NCBI GenBank assembly: GCA_014607495.2
Contig: CP053148.1
Location: 11,284,001-11,348,000 of the forward strand
Direction of reading: 5' to 3'
Length of the DNA stretch: 64,000 nucleotides
Source of the DNA: Carposina sasakii
Lineage: Eukaryota; Arthropoda; Insecta; Lepidoptera; Carposinidae
Below are positions 45,865 through 57,500 of this stretch, piece by piece (within the stretch, counting starts at the first letter, position 1; every line of letters starts with the position of its first letter). Below the pieces are notes generated by a model. That model did not search any database and was not told the origin of the DNA. It saw nothing but the letters and a program-made list of their open reading frames with translations. A program made the translations under genes and the position numbers.

Positions 45865-48800
45865 AAGGGTTACGAAACTGCACCCCAGCAGCCATCGACG
45901 ACTTCGCGTCGGACATCTTCACGGACCTGCAGAGGCAGCATGGCGCTATCGTCATCCATGCCTTCATCTCCATTTATCTCTTCGCCGCTCTGGCCGTCGT
46001 TTGCGACAAGTACTTTGTGCCTGCCGTGGACAGGATATGCCACGGTACGTAATAAAGATCTTCATTTTTATGAATGGTTGCCAACAGACATACTTATTTC
46101 GGACAGTTCTCTTCACGCTAATTCCTTTTTTACGAATATATACATAAATATATACGGCTGAGTAACCAAAAACGCGGTAGCCACAATTACAGCTTAGCAC
46201 ATGTTGAGCATAGCGGGCCCAGATGTGATTCATCAGTGACAAGTTGCTAGTTCATCGTATGAGAGAGCGGAGAGTTAAAATATTAGAGTGAAGTCCGTGA
46301 GCGGAGCTCATGATGAAAATAAAATAATTAATCCATAATACAGTCTGACATGGCGCTAACGCTATGCGTAGTGTGTACATGTTGTTATGATCTAATGTAA
46401 AGTATAAGTCTACTACGCGGACTACGGTAGACGTAGAATACTTGTAGTAGCACAACTACTCGTAGATAAGTTTTAGTTTGTGCTACTATCTAGGGGATAC
46501 GTTATTTAAATATTTTTTTAAATATTTCTTTCTGTGTATTTGAGTGAGTCAATGGAAGGTTTAAATTACTTACAATCGGGTTTTAATAATTTAGCTGCTG
46601 TAGTGTGATTATTAATCAAATATACACATTGTTTCAGCATTAAACATGACCAACGACGTGGCTGGAGCGACATTCATGGCCGCCGCGACGTCAGCGCCAG
46701 AACTGTTCGTGAATGTGATCGGAACCTTCATCACTGAGGGGACATTGGCGTGGGCACCATTGTTGGCTCAGCCGTGTTCAACATCCTCGCCGTGGCGGCC
46801 TGCTGCGGGATTGGGGCTGGGATGGTAGCTATAGCATTTCTTTCGAAACTTATATTGACCAACGGTTTTACGTGCTTTCCGAGGCACGAGCTAAGCGACA
46901 ATTTTGCAACATTAAAATCTGTACATGAAATAAATTCATTGGTACAGGACTGGGATCGAACTTATGCCTCCCGCTTGGATGGTGCACGTTTTAACCACTG
47001 GGCTATTACAGATTGTATTGATTTGATATAATGTAGCTATAACACTACGTTTAGTTAACTAAATTACTAACAGTCTGAATAATTACCTCTATGACTACAG
47101 TGTCTCTCTCATAAATGAAACTCTTTCGGCTCTGACAGTCAGTGCACTACCGAAAATACTGAGCGTAGGCGGCTGGAATGTGACGTAAATATACCTATAG
47201 GTAGGTACACTTTTTGAGGAGTGTAACCAGAGGAGCACTAAGAAAGTAATCTCCAAAATTATCCAAATTCCAAAGACGAAATAACATAGAAATTCCAAAA
47301 AATGAGATAATTCTAAATATGTGTAAAATTTTATGTTTTTAATCCTTTTAAGTCGTAATTTTTTTCTTTCAATTTTTTAAACTTTTAAACACCTGTACTT
47401 TGGTATTTACTAACCGATTGATGTTATTTTTGCAGTATTCGGTTTGTATTTGTATATCTTTCGAATTAAAATCATAAAAAATCTGTTTTCGTGTCAGACG
47501 CATACTCCCTATTACATTGGAAATGCCTTTTTCTGTCCTTTCCTACTTGGCTACGTGATTTTTAGTTTCAGTTATGCATTGCAAGTTGGTCCCTCTCCCC
47601 ACAGTAATAGAAGAGATTGAATTTACTGATGCACCATTATTGCAGGTGGTGCCTCTAGACTGGTGGCCGCTGACGAGAGATTGCTTGGCTTACGGCATAA
47701 CGGTGTCTATCTTGATTTGTATCATGCACGATGAATATGTACAATGGTATGAAGCCTTGCTGCTCGTCCTGTTATATGGAGTATACATTTGCATAATGTA
47801 CTACGACAAATCCATACAGAATTGTACTAAAGGTAAGTTGTAAAGATACTAGACATGTTCTATTTAGCCTTATTGGGTAGAGGGCGTATTGTTAGTCCGA
47901 GGTGGAACCTAGATTAAACATCACTTGAGTCATATACGTCATCCTAGATTTAGTTTTATACGCTTAGTACATGTACTTCCAACTCTACGGTCTTTGGGAT
48001 TTGCATAAAATAGCATCAATTAAAAGCATTAATCAAATAAACCAAATTCATTATATTTCAGGAGGCTGGAAATGTAGAAATGGTTATAGTAAAAAGAATG
48101 AAAAGCAAGAAGTAACATTACCTGGTGAAAGTGGTAAGTTTCAAGTAGATAATTAAAATGTACGAACTATTAGATACACCGTTTGAATATAATTTATCTA
48201 TCGAAATGTAAAAATTACAGAACTCAAGGATAGAAAGGAGTCATTGGCAAATAAAATAGATTTATCAATAGATCACCATCAACTGAACGGAAACATTAAA
48301 AGTCCTGCATCTGTTCAATCACCAACTGGCAATAAGGAAGAAGTTATCGACGATTTGAAGAATATTAGTGTTGATATGCAAGTAAACGACTGCGAAATAG
48401 TTTGTACGGAAGAAAATGCAAACCAAACTGCCAATGAAGAAGAAAAAGAAGCAGAATATAAGCATTCGTTATGCAAATGGCCGTCTGGGAGAAGTTGGCT
48501 CACTAAGGTTGTATACACGAAGATAAAAAGTGATTTAGGTAGTGATATCAACTGGTTTTAACTCCATGTTTTTTTTTTTCAGGTGACATGGATTGTTACC
48601 TGGCCAATACATCTAGTATTTCTCTTCACTATACCCGATTGTGAAAAGCCTAGGTTTAAAAATTGGTTTCCCTTGACCTTTATAATGTGTATAGTTTGGA
48701 TTGGATCATTATCCTATATAGTTGCTTGGATGATAACTATCATTGGTAAGATCAATATGTACTAACAGATTACTAAATATTTGTTATCTTCCCTTTTATA

Positions 48801-48901
48801 CAATCACAATTCAGAAATATCATGAAATAAAATAAATTTATGCCAAAAAAAATCTATGGTGCGAATTTATAGTGTCTGGGAGTGAAAAAAAAAGAACGTA
48901 T

Positions 48902-48963
<62 letters not shown>

Positions 48964-50357
48964 CGATGACCATATATACTTGTATATCTTATATATCAAA
49001 ATCAGAATATATATACCCGTATATATATGTATAATTCAGAACAAGCTAAGTTAAAATATATTAAATATTTAATTAATATAATATTTAATATCTTAAATTA
49101 ATTGTTCAGACCGAGCTTGTCAGCCACCGAAAATAAGCGAACGTTACATACTAACTATTATAATAAAATTATGTACTACGAACCATTTAAAAAAATCTGA
49201 TTTTTTCGAAGAAAAATCTTTGGTTGAAGTTGTATATCTAAGTACAAAAATATTTATATTTTCAGGTGACACATTGATGATACCAGATTCTGTGATGGGT
49301 ATCACATTCTTAGCTGCTGGAACATCTGTACCTGAGGCTGTATCCAGCGTCATAGTAGCTAAACAAGGTATTTTTGAGACTCGTTCAAATTGAGAACATA
49401 AACAAAGTCGATTGAAACTCATTGTTCTATAGGTATATATAGGTACTCTCACGATGAAACTCTATTTTTAACTGTGATATCTCATAATCATTACTTATTT
49501 TTGCATTAAAATCAATAAAAGTCCTGGGGTTACCACTCTCTACATCTGATCTGGATGAGTCCTTTAATCTCATTTATTTTTATAAATATTAATAAGAAAA
49601 TGAAAAAAAAATTGACCCGAGTGAGATTTAAACTCACAACCTCTCGCATTCCGTGCATCGCTCTAACCAACTGAGCTATCGGGTCACTTTTTATCATTTA
49701 TTTTTTAAAATATTTACTTTTTCAGGCCATGGATCAATGGGTATCAGCAACTCGATCGGATCCAACACATTTGACATCCTGCTGTGCCTTGGCTTGCCTT
49801 GGCTTATCAAGGCTTCCCTTACGCCTGCCGAGGAGGGGCACTACTGGGTTAGACAATTACTCTAATTTTAAAGCTGCGCTTTATTTTGGATTGTATTTTG
49901 AGCGAATGTATTTATATATTCAAACGTTTTGACTAATAAAGCGATAAGCTGTGCGGATTTCTATGCGATTGATATATACCTACTTATTTAGGTAGTGCAA
50001 ATTTTTCAATGGCTAAGCGTCTCGATGATCTTAATAGAATACCCAGACTTAATTTTCTTCTTTTGTTTTGACAGGTCTTTTGTTTATATATTCCCTGCAT
50101 TTATTTAAACATTTTTAATGTATTGACAGGTGAAGATTAATTCAATGGGCTTGGAATACTCGGCCATATCGCTACTATCGACTCTACTGCTGTTGTACCT
50201 GACGTTCTGGTTCAACAAGTTCAAGCTGGATGCTGCGGTGGGACGCGCTTGTCTCGCCATGTATGCTATGTTCTTGGTACTCGCCACCTTGATTGAGCTA
50301 AATGTATTCTTCCCCGTCAATATGCCTACTTGCAAGAGAATAGCACCCAAGTCCTAG
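45865..50357 (+). CDS. K+-dependent Na+/Ca2+ exchanger (NCKX, SLC24 family), paralogue B, N-terminus not found
   Basis: Second CaCA-family exchanger, divergent from paralogue A. Exons: 45865-46044, 46638-46824, 47646-47832, 48062-48133, 48221-48507, 48583-48745, 49266-49367, 49726-49847, 50130-50357; about 508 aa are covered. The first exon begins with two bases of a split codon, so at least one 5' coding exon lies upstream. Order: [10 protein letters not shown] loop, TM segment ([16 protein letters not shown]), alpha-1 repeat ([21 protein letters not shown]), [11 protein letters not shown], an acidic Glu/Asp/Asn-rich cytoplasmic loop (exon 48221-48507), TIPDC, alpha-2 repeat ([29 protein letters not shown]) and TLIELNVFF; stop at 50355-50357. 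Exon 46638-46824 is 187 nt where 188 are needed (frameshift near 46736-46741). Compared with A it lacks the introns after RQH and after YIL, and has an extra one at LTK|VTW. Confidence 0.92.
46638..46824 (+). other. NCKX paralogue B alpha-1 exon with one-base frameshift
   Basis: The reading frame runs through [10 protein letters not shown], then GAGGGGACATT gives the wrong frame. One more G in this run would give the conserved TEGD-GVG-GSAVFN motif and the correct phase-0 end. The shortened run of G is the kind of indel common in long-read assemblies. Confidence 0.85.
46834..47010 (-). repeat. tRNA-derived SINE-like repeat (family B) next to NCKX-B alpha-1 exon
   Basis: On the minus strand AATAGCCCAGTGGTTAAAAC and AAGTTCGATCCCAGTCC match the 26495-26697 copy; its tail TTTCGAAA lies 9 nt past the exon donor. 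Confidence 0.55.
48905..48961. repeat. (TA)n microsatellite
   Basis: About 28 uninterrupted TA units in the NCKX-B intron before exon 49266; followed by degenerate TA-rich sequence to 49030. Confidence 0.95.
49581..49686 (-). repeat. tRNA-like SINE (family A), copy 2
   Basis: Its 72-nt head (49614-49685) folds as a tRNA in the acceptor (GACCCGA/TCGGGTC), D (GCTC/GAGC) and T (GTGAG/CTCAC) arms. The anticodon stem has only three pairs and position 33 is C, so it is not a working tRNA gene. It sits 40 nt upstream of the alpha-2 exon of NCKX-B. Confidence 0.75.
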
Positions 50358-51510
50358 GTTAGTGTGAGACTGTGGTAGAACTGTGAATCTTGAGGGCCAT
50401 GACGTGTCCTTCTAATGTGTGTGCTGAACCTACAGTGTGTGCCTGTTCTCATGAAACATAGCTAGTTTTGTTTTTATTTTAATCAGATTTTATAATGTAG
50501 AAGATATTGCAAATTTAGCTTGCTTTAGAACAAAATCGAACCAGTTGGCCAGAAATCTTTGTTGTTGATTTAAAATATAGTTTGATATTTTATTTACTTA
50601 CACTCTACTTAGTGTATTGTTAACAGTAGTATAATATAGTAATAGTAATAGGTACATTATTTTTCATGAATAATTAAGTAATATGTAGATGTTATCATGA
50701 AAAATTATATTGTTTTAGAATCTCAGCTTAACAATAATTACGATATTATTTTTTCCCAATTTCTGAAATACCACTTACCTACAGAGTTATAAATATAGAA
50801 TATTAACGCTTTCAGTAAAGAATCTCAACAAATAATTGTAAATATACAAAGATTACTATTTTAAATGTGAAGGATTTTAAGAATAATTAAATATATATAT
50901 TTAGATTTTTCTACTTTTGTTTAATTTATTTTGATAATAACTGTGTCTGTCAAATACGAGTATAGGTATATAAAAATGACTGAACATAGGGTGATAAAAA
51001 GATACTTACCGCGAACTAATTTCAGTTTTCAGATTTGTTTTTCATACTTCCTACGTACGAACTGAGATTAAAGCTAAAAGACGATTAGATATATTAAAAT
51101 TTATTTACATATACCTAAGGTTTTTTTTTATTAGACCTAGTAAAAAAACATCCAGACGGAGCAAGTGATCTTTTGAAAGAAAGCGATCGTGGGAAATAAT
51201 GTAACAACAATCAATTAATTGTACACAATTTAATATCTCCATTGTAACAAGACAGCCATAACATACAATAACATTTCTTTATTTATAGGGCATAACAATA
51301 TTAAATGTAAATTGGTATAAAAGCATCTCTCTAGCATATACAAGCTTGTGAACACATGTGATATTGAATAGGTATCTAACTACCTAACAAAATAAGGATT
51401 TATTAAATATGCCGTTCTGTTAACGCAGCTCAGTGGTATAAAGAAAATTTTTAATAAAGCCATTTAAAAGGAATGGTGCTCAGTGATCCGAAGCCGAACC
51501 CTGGCTACAC

Positions 51511-54500
51511 CTACGCGTACTTGAAATCGTTATTGCGCCATTCCTGGTGACTTGGATCCCGTGTGCCTCTGGCTTTCTGAAATAAATTATTGAGTAACAA
51601 CCGCTTATTATTTACTAAGTAGAGGTTGCCTGCGAGTTCATTCGGGTAAACTTTGTAGCCTATGTCCTATTGTGAGGTATAAATCTAATAATTTCTATGC
51701 TGCTCTGGGTGTGAAAAAAAAAAGTATAATACTACAGCTGCTTCTCTTCACGGGCTTACTGTACAAGTCAGTAGAGGGACAAGAGGGTTCTTGGTGTTTT
51801 GTAGGCGATGGTTGACCACCTAACCGAACTATTAACTACTGTCACTACTAACCGAACTTGTACATCTCAACTATACCCTCAAAATTGATCAGAAGTGGCA
51901 CCATGTGGTTCTATCGACCCTTGGTACTCTGCCTACCCCGTAAGGGATAAAGGCGTGATTATATGTAAACCTAATATAACGGACCAGATTCATCAAAATC
52001 TGTTTGGCAGATTTTGCGTGAAATACTAACAAAAATTTGATCATCCCTAATAGCCTAATAGTATACAGGTTTGGCATTTGAATTTTGAACCCACCATATA
52101 CAGGATGTAAGAGATAGCCAGAAAAATATTGATATGTTTTCTTCAGATCATGATTCTGAAGCGAAAACTGTCGTTGACTTAACATAGTGGTAGTTGTTCA
52201 CCATTGCAATATTTGCCTAGCTGTCACTGACACAATGAATACAGTCAATAATTATGCTGAAACAAATTCGTACATTTGACACTTACACTGTAAGCCGCCC
52301 TAGCCCGCAAGTCCTCCAATTCCCTGGCGTGGATCTCGATCTCATGCTGCGTCAGCCTCGGCCGCCTCAGGTTGGGGTTCTGCGGTGGGAGCCAGCGGTG
52401 GATCATTGGCGTCAGGAGATCTCGGTGCACCTGAACACAGATTTTTTATATTTTTTATATAGGTACTATACAGCGTGTGTGAGACAGCCAGGAAAATACT
52501 GAAATTAATTAATTGACCTGGTAGCTCAGTTGGTTAGAGCAAATCACGGTATGCGAGAGGTCGTGAGTTCAAGTCTCACTCGGGTGAAATTTTTTCCATT
52601 ACTTATTAATATTTATAAATACTGAAATACTGATCAAAATACGCTTTTGCAGTGCATCGGGCATGTTCGCCGAGGCTCACACGGATGTCTTCCAAGCGAT
52701 AAGGCGAAAAAGGGTCGCCTCTTTGATGCACAGGCTGCGGGGTAGCCCTGACAGCATTCTATCGGTAATTGCCAAGCGGGTCGATGGTTTCATTTTGAAT
52801 TTTTGGATGAAAATAGTCTCAGGAATCCCACCGGCAAATAGAGGCTTTAAGGGCAGTTACATGAATTAGAGTCGCTCATGTATCTGCTTGCTAATTTATA
52901 TTTTAATTTATTTACAATTAATTTCTATACCTATATTATTATTTACCAACTAACATAGACTAAGTAATTTGTAACTAACAACCTAACAAAATATGGATCT
53001 CGTTATCTGAAATAAATGTTTATTATTATTATTTCTTTTTATGATCTTTTTTCTCTCCGAAGAGGTTATTGGGCACGGACCGAAGCCAAGTGTTAATAAA
53101 TTAAGTGGAAGAAAGAAATTTTCGTACAATTCGACAGGTGTTAAGTATGACTGCTTTTTGCATGAGTGTGTATGTGGATGGATGAATGTCAAGTGTTTTT
53201 AGACTAGTATGTAATGTTTTAGGGATCACTCCTGTAGTAGATAAAATGATGGGTACGGTTCGGACTGTGCTTATCTGCCATTTTTTTTTATCTCTATAGA
53301 AAGATCGGTGTATTTAGCTATTTTTTCAGTGTGTGTAGTTAGTAAGTTGTGAGTGTTGCTTATGGCTATATCTATGAAGAAGGCTGTCTTATTTATTTTA
53401 TCTAGGATAGTAATGTCTGGTCTATAGTAATGTCTGGTCTTTATTATTATTATTATAAATACCATTGTTTTGAGTTATACGACAGTATAACAGCAGGAAA
53501 TTCATTTTTAATTTGATTGTACGCAATGTTTGCTTTCCGCGCCAATTGTATCAAGTGATCCTGTGACTAGTTAAATTGGCTTATTAGTTTTTGTGTGATA
53601 CATTGCTGTTTTTTTGATCACTTGTGACTCTCCATTGGGGTTGATTAGTAGTTTGACCTTTTTTGGGACCAACTTCTTTTTGAAAATCATCCATAGGTTA
53701 ATATTTTCATTTTAACTTATTAATTAAGGCCTACTTAAATGAACTACAATTTTTTTTTCCTGAAAAAATGAAAAAAATGTTGGAATTTTTTTGAATTTTC
53801 CTGCCAAAATTTTATGTTTTCAGTGGTTTTCGTTTCAGAATCATGGTCTGAAGTCGCCATATCAATATTTGCCTGGCTGTCACAAGCATTCTGTATATAA
53901 ATTAGTTATTAACAAATCAGAAATGGTCTGAACTTCCTTTACCACAATAGACCCAAAACGTCTAACAAATGAATCTGAAATTCTTAAAGGAGCATTTGAT
54001 TTACTGTTGCACAAAGGAATGTTAAAATTAGGCATAATATTATTTCTGGCAAGTTAAAAATCACAATGTCGTGAGGATAACACTTACCATGGCTGGGTCA
54101 TTCGGTTGTGTGAAGTATGAGACCAGAACACCAACAAATATGCAAACCACCATCCCTATAAATGTGTAGTATAAGTAGCTCAGTCGGTAGAGGAAGAATG
54201 TTCCAGATCTGAAATCATGATTAAATTAATAAAAGCTCGTAGGTAAAACACTAAATCAAATTACTACTACGAAGGTACTTCTCATCGGAACACCAATAGC
54301 CTTGTATAAAGCGCAAGTTCGGTCGTGTGGAGTACTATTCGCACCTTTGGGATGAATCGGCCAAATACCAGCTTGAGGCGTTGGAAACTACCGAGGACCG
54401 AGCCAAAACGCTGATCGGCAATGACTCACTGTGCAAAGCTAGATTGCAAAGCTTTAAGCATCGACGTAAAGTTGTAAGTTTCTCGGTATTCTACAGGTTA

Positions 54501-57500
54501 CATTTCGGGAAGTGTGCGATGGGAAGCGTCTTAGACTGCAACGGTGCTTACCATCAGGCGCGTTGTGGTCTAACGTAAGCATATTTAATATAAAAAATAT
54601 CACCACGACAGCCCGGCGGTTTTGCTGACCGCAGTGTGATTTTCCATTATTGACTATAATGTCACTACGAGAGATGCTGCCGCTGCTGCCCGTATCTCGA
54701 AAGCTCTTCATCGCCTCTCACGATATCCACGGGCAGACCTTGGATGGTACCTACTATTCTACTATGCCGGCACCACATGGTAACTTAATTAAATAGGTAT
54801 ATGATGATCAAACAATTTTATAACATTTACCTGTCAAACTCGACGTTGGAGACAGAAGCCGCAGATGTGATTGGAGAGCTGAAGTTAGCAGAACAGCCTT
54901 CAGTAGACACTGGTTTGGGTTCGATAACAATCTCTCCCCGCAACATGGCTGCTTGCGTACCCAATGAGATCCAAGCTACGAGTATTGTAGATGTCACTCC
55001 ACCCGCTAAGGCACCCTGTGAATTATATAAGTAAGTACTTAATAAATCCTATAAACACTATGAATAAAAAAATGAGAAAATACAGCACCTTTATCAGCAA
55101 TCTTCTTAACTACAATAGCTTTATCTTTTTCTTTTATTTTACTTTCCTGATGAAGGTTTTATTGAGTTACAAGAATTCAAGCGTATATTTTAAAGTTATT
55201 CTGCTCTATAATGAGAGTGATTCCACTGAAAACGGGAATATAAAATAATTGATTACAACACTTACTGTAGAATTAGTCCAAGGCAGAAACAGTCCCATGG
55301 AGAATAGTCCAAGAAGACTACCGGCAGTGATACCGGCGAGGCTCTTCCGGCCTGTATCAGGGCGCCCATGTGCTCTACCAGGAAAACCAGAGCTACGCAA
55401 GTTGCTCCTAAAACATAATGTTTCTATAACTGTCATTAAAGAACATTCTCAATCTGCCGCTCCTGTGATCCAGGATCAACAAATACTATTATAGAATCTG
55501 TGACAAGTTGATACTGCCTGAAAGGACATATCTGAGCTCCTAAGTCGACCGACTCCTATGCCATGCATGGAAGGAGATGCAGCTGATCTTCCAGTATTTT
55601 CTGTATGTAATGCAAGTTTACCAGGCGAAAGTGCTGTTTTACGTACCTATAACAACTACGATGATTTTCATAATAAAACTGGCGGTTTTTTCTGTTATTG
55701 GCTTATTATATGCCGGTCTGATGAGATCCTCAAATATTACGCCACACATTGAATTCAGTCCCGTGGACATTGAACTAAAACGTTAGAACTCTATGTTACT
55801 ATTGGTCTACGCAGGATACAAATTAAAAAATACGTCTATAAAATTAAGTCAGAAAGAAAAATCAGACAATAAAATGAGCAGTAGCTCTACGCATCAAACT
55901 ACGAGGGTGATAATGTAATTTTTTAAATATTTTTATGTATATTCAAATAAACAGTAGTTGCTTTATAGAAAAAAACGGCGTATTTCTCACCAATATTGTA
56001 CCTCAATGCAGCGCTGAAAACGCCGCTCATAAAGATCCCAGGCAAAGCCGGTATTGACCCGGTTATCGTCATCACAAAATATGGTAACAGCTGGTCACTC
56101 TTCCTTATGGAGCCAGTGGACAGAGGGTCACAGTCGGCAAATGTGGCGTATATCACCAATCCCGTGTAGCAACATAAAGAAACTATGATGAATATACCCG
56201 CCGCCATGATGAAAATTGTTCTAAAATAGAAAATATTGTTAGAAACCCTATCCCTAACCTAACCCTACATTTTTACGGGTGACAGGGGATTTGCATTATA
56301 AGTTATCTTAACAATTCTAATAGGACGATATTATTTTAGCAAGGTGAAGAATCTATGGAAATAATGTGATAACTTCGCGGACACCCTTGTCGCTCGTAAA
56401 ATTGTTACATTATCTAGAAATGTATACAAGAAGATACCAAATCACTGATTAGTACCAAGTCCAAAGAATATACTACTCTCACCAAGTCCCTGGTCTTGTC
56501 CATGCCCAAGTGACAGTGACAGCTGCCTACTTGACGTTTCTAACTCCAAGAATTGAAAATAGGTGGCGTCACAGATCCAACTGTAGGATATAACGTCTTG
56601 ATCTTCGACATATAATATACTAACATTCTAGCTCGTTTTAACGAAGACAGAGCTAAACACCGTTGTACCATCGCCTGGTTCACAGAACATGAGGCCAGCC
56701 AGCTGAAGTAGTTGCCGAAGACCGTCGACCAGAATGTGTGCCGAATTGTTGGGTCCAAGTCCATACTGAAAACGTATAACAGTCGTGTACCAAATGGAAA
56801 TTACTTTATTATGGTAGTCGGATATTTAAATCAAACTGGTTTCATTGCGGCTTCGACACTTATAAATTAATAAGATAATAAAAAGTATTACATTACAAGT
56901 AAATAAGTAGTTGATAATTATTATTAAGTAATTAGGTAATAGGTATATCCCTAAAAGTATTTTATGTGACAAGCTGCGACAACAGCACCGGTATGATGAA
57001 TTTGGTGAGAGCGAGATGTCTCACTTTTAAACGTCAAACTCACAGAGCTATTAATAAATAGATAAACTAAGTGTATGTACTTTGCATGTAAAAAATAGAC
57101 TTGGGAATTAGAATAGACACTCGTTCTCGAGCCAGGACTGAATGAATTAGGGCTGATAAAAGTGGTTTGCAATCCCTTTTTACACACCTTGCCTCATCTA
57201 GTTATTACTTAGCTCTGAGCATTTGTCGCGTAAATGTGAGACATCTCGCTCTCACCAAAGTCATGCTACGGGCGCTGGTCTAGAGTCAACGTCAATTTTT
57301 TTTTTTTTTTTATATCTAATGGCTTCTATTTAATTGATACTAACTTAAAAAAGTCCAATCTGTTTCCTTTCTGGTTGATGTCCCAAACATTTCCGACACC
57401 GCCTAATCGCCATGTTCCGTAAGCCAATACGAAAATGACGCCAAAGTACATGAGTATAGTCTGCAAAGTGTCCGTCCAAACCACGGCTTTGAGACCACCC

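Larger units (their letters stand above)
52469..53896. mobile_element. TGACAGCC-family element broken by nested insertions
   Basis: Left end TACAGCGTGTGTGAGACAGC, right end ATATTTGCCTGGCTGTCACA..TTCTGTATA. Between them lie a tRNA-like SINE and two LINE remnants, and the body after 53520 (CGCGCCAATTGTATC) matches 20383-20804. Confidence 0.6.

Noticed and set aside
48872..49054. 60-codon ORF with Tyr-Ile repeats
   Set aside because: It is the translation of the (TA)n microsatellite.
49614..49685. Functional tRNA gene
   Set aside because: Anticodon stem has only three pairs, residue 33 is C, and there are three copies with a shared SINE tail.
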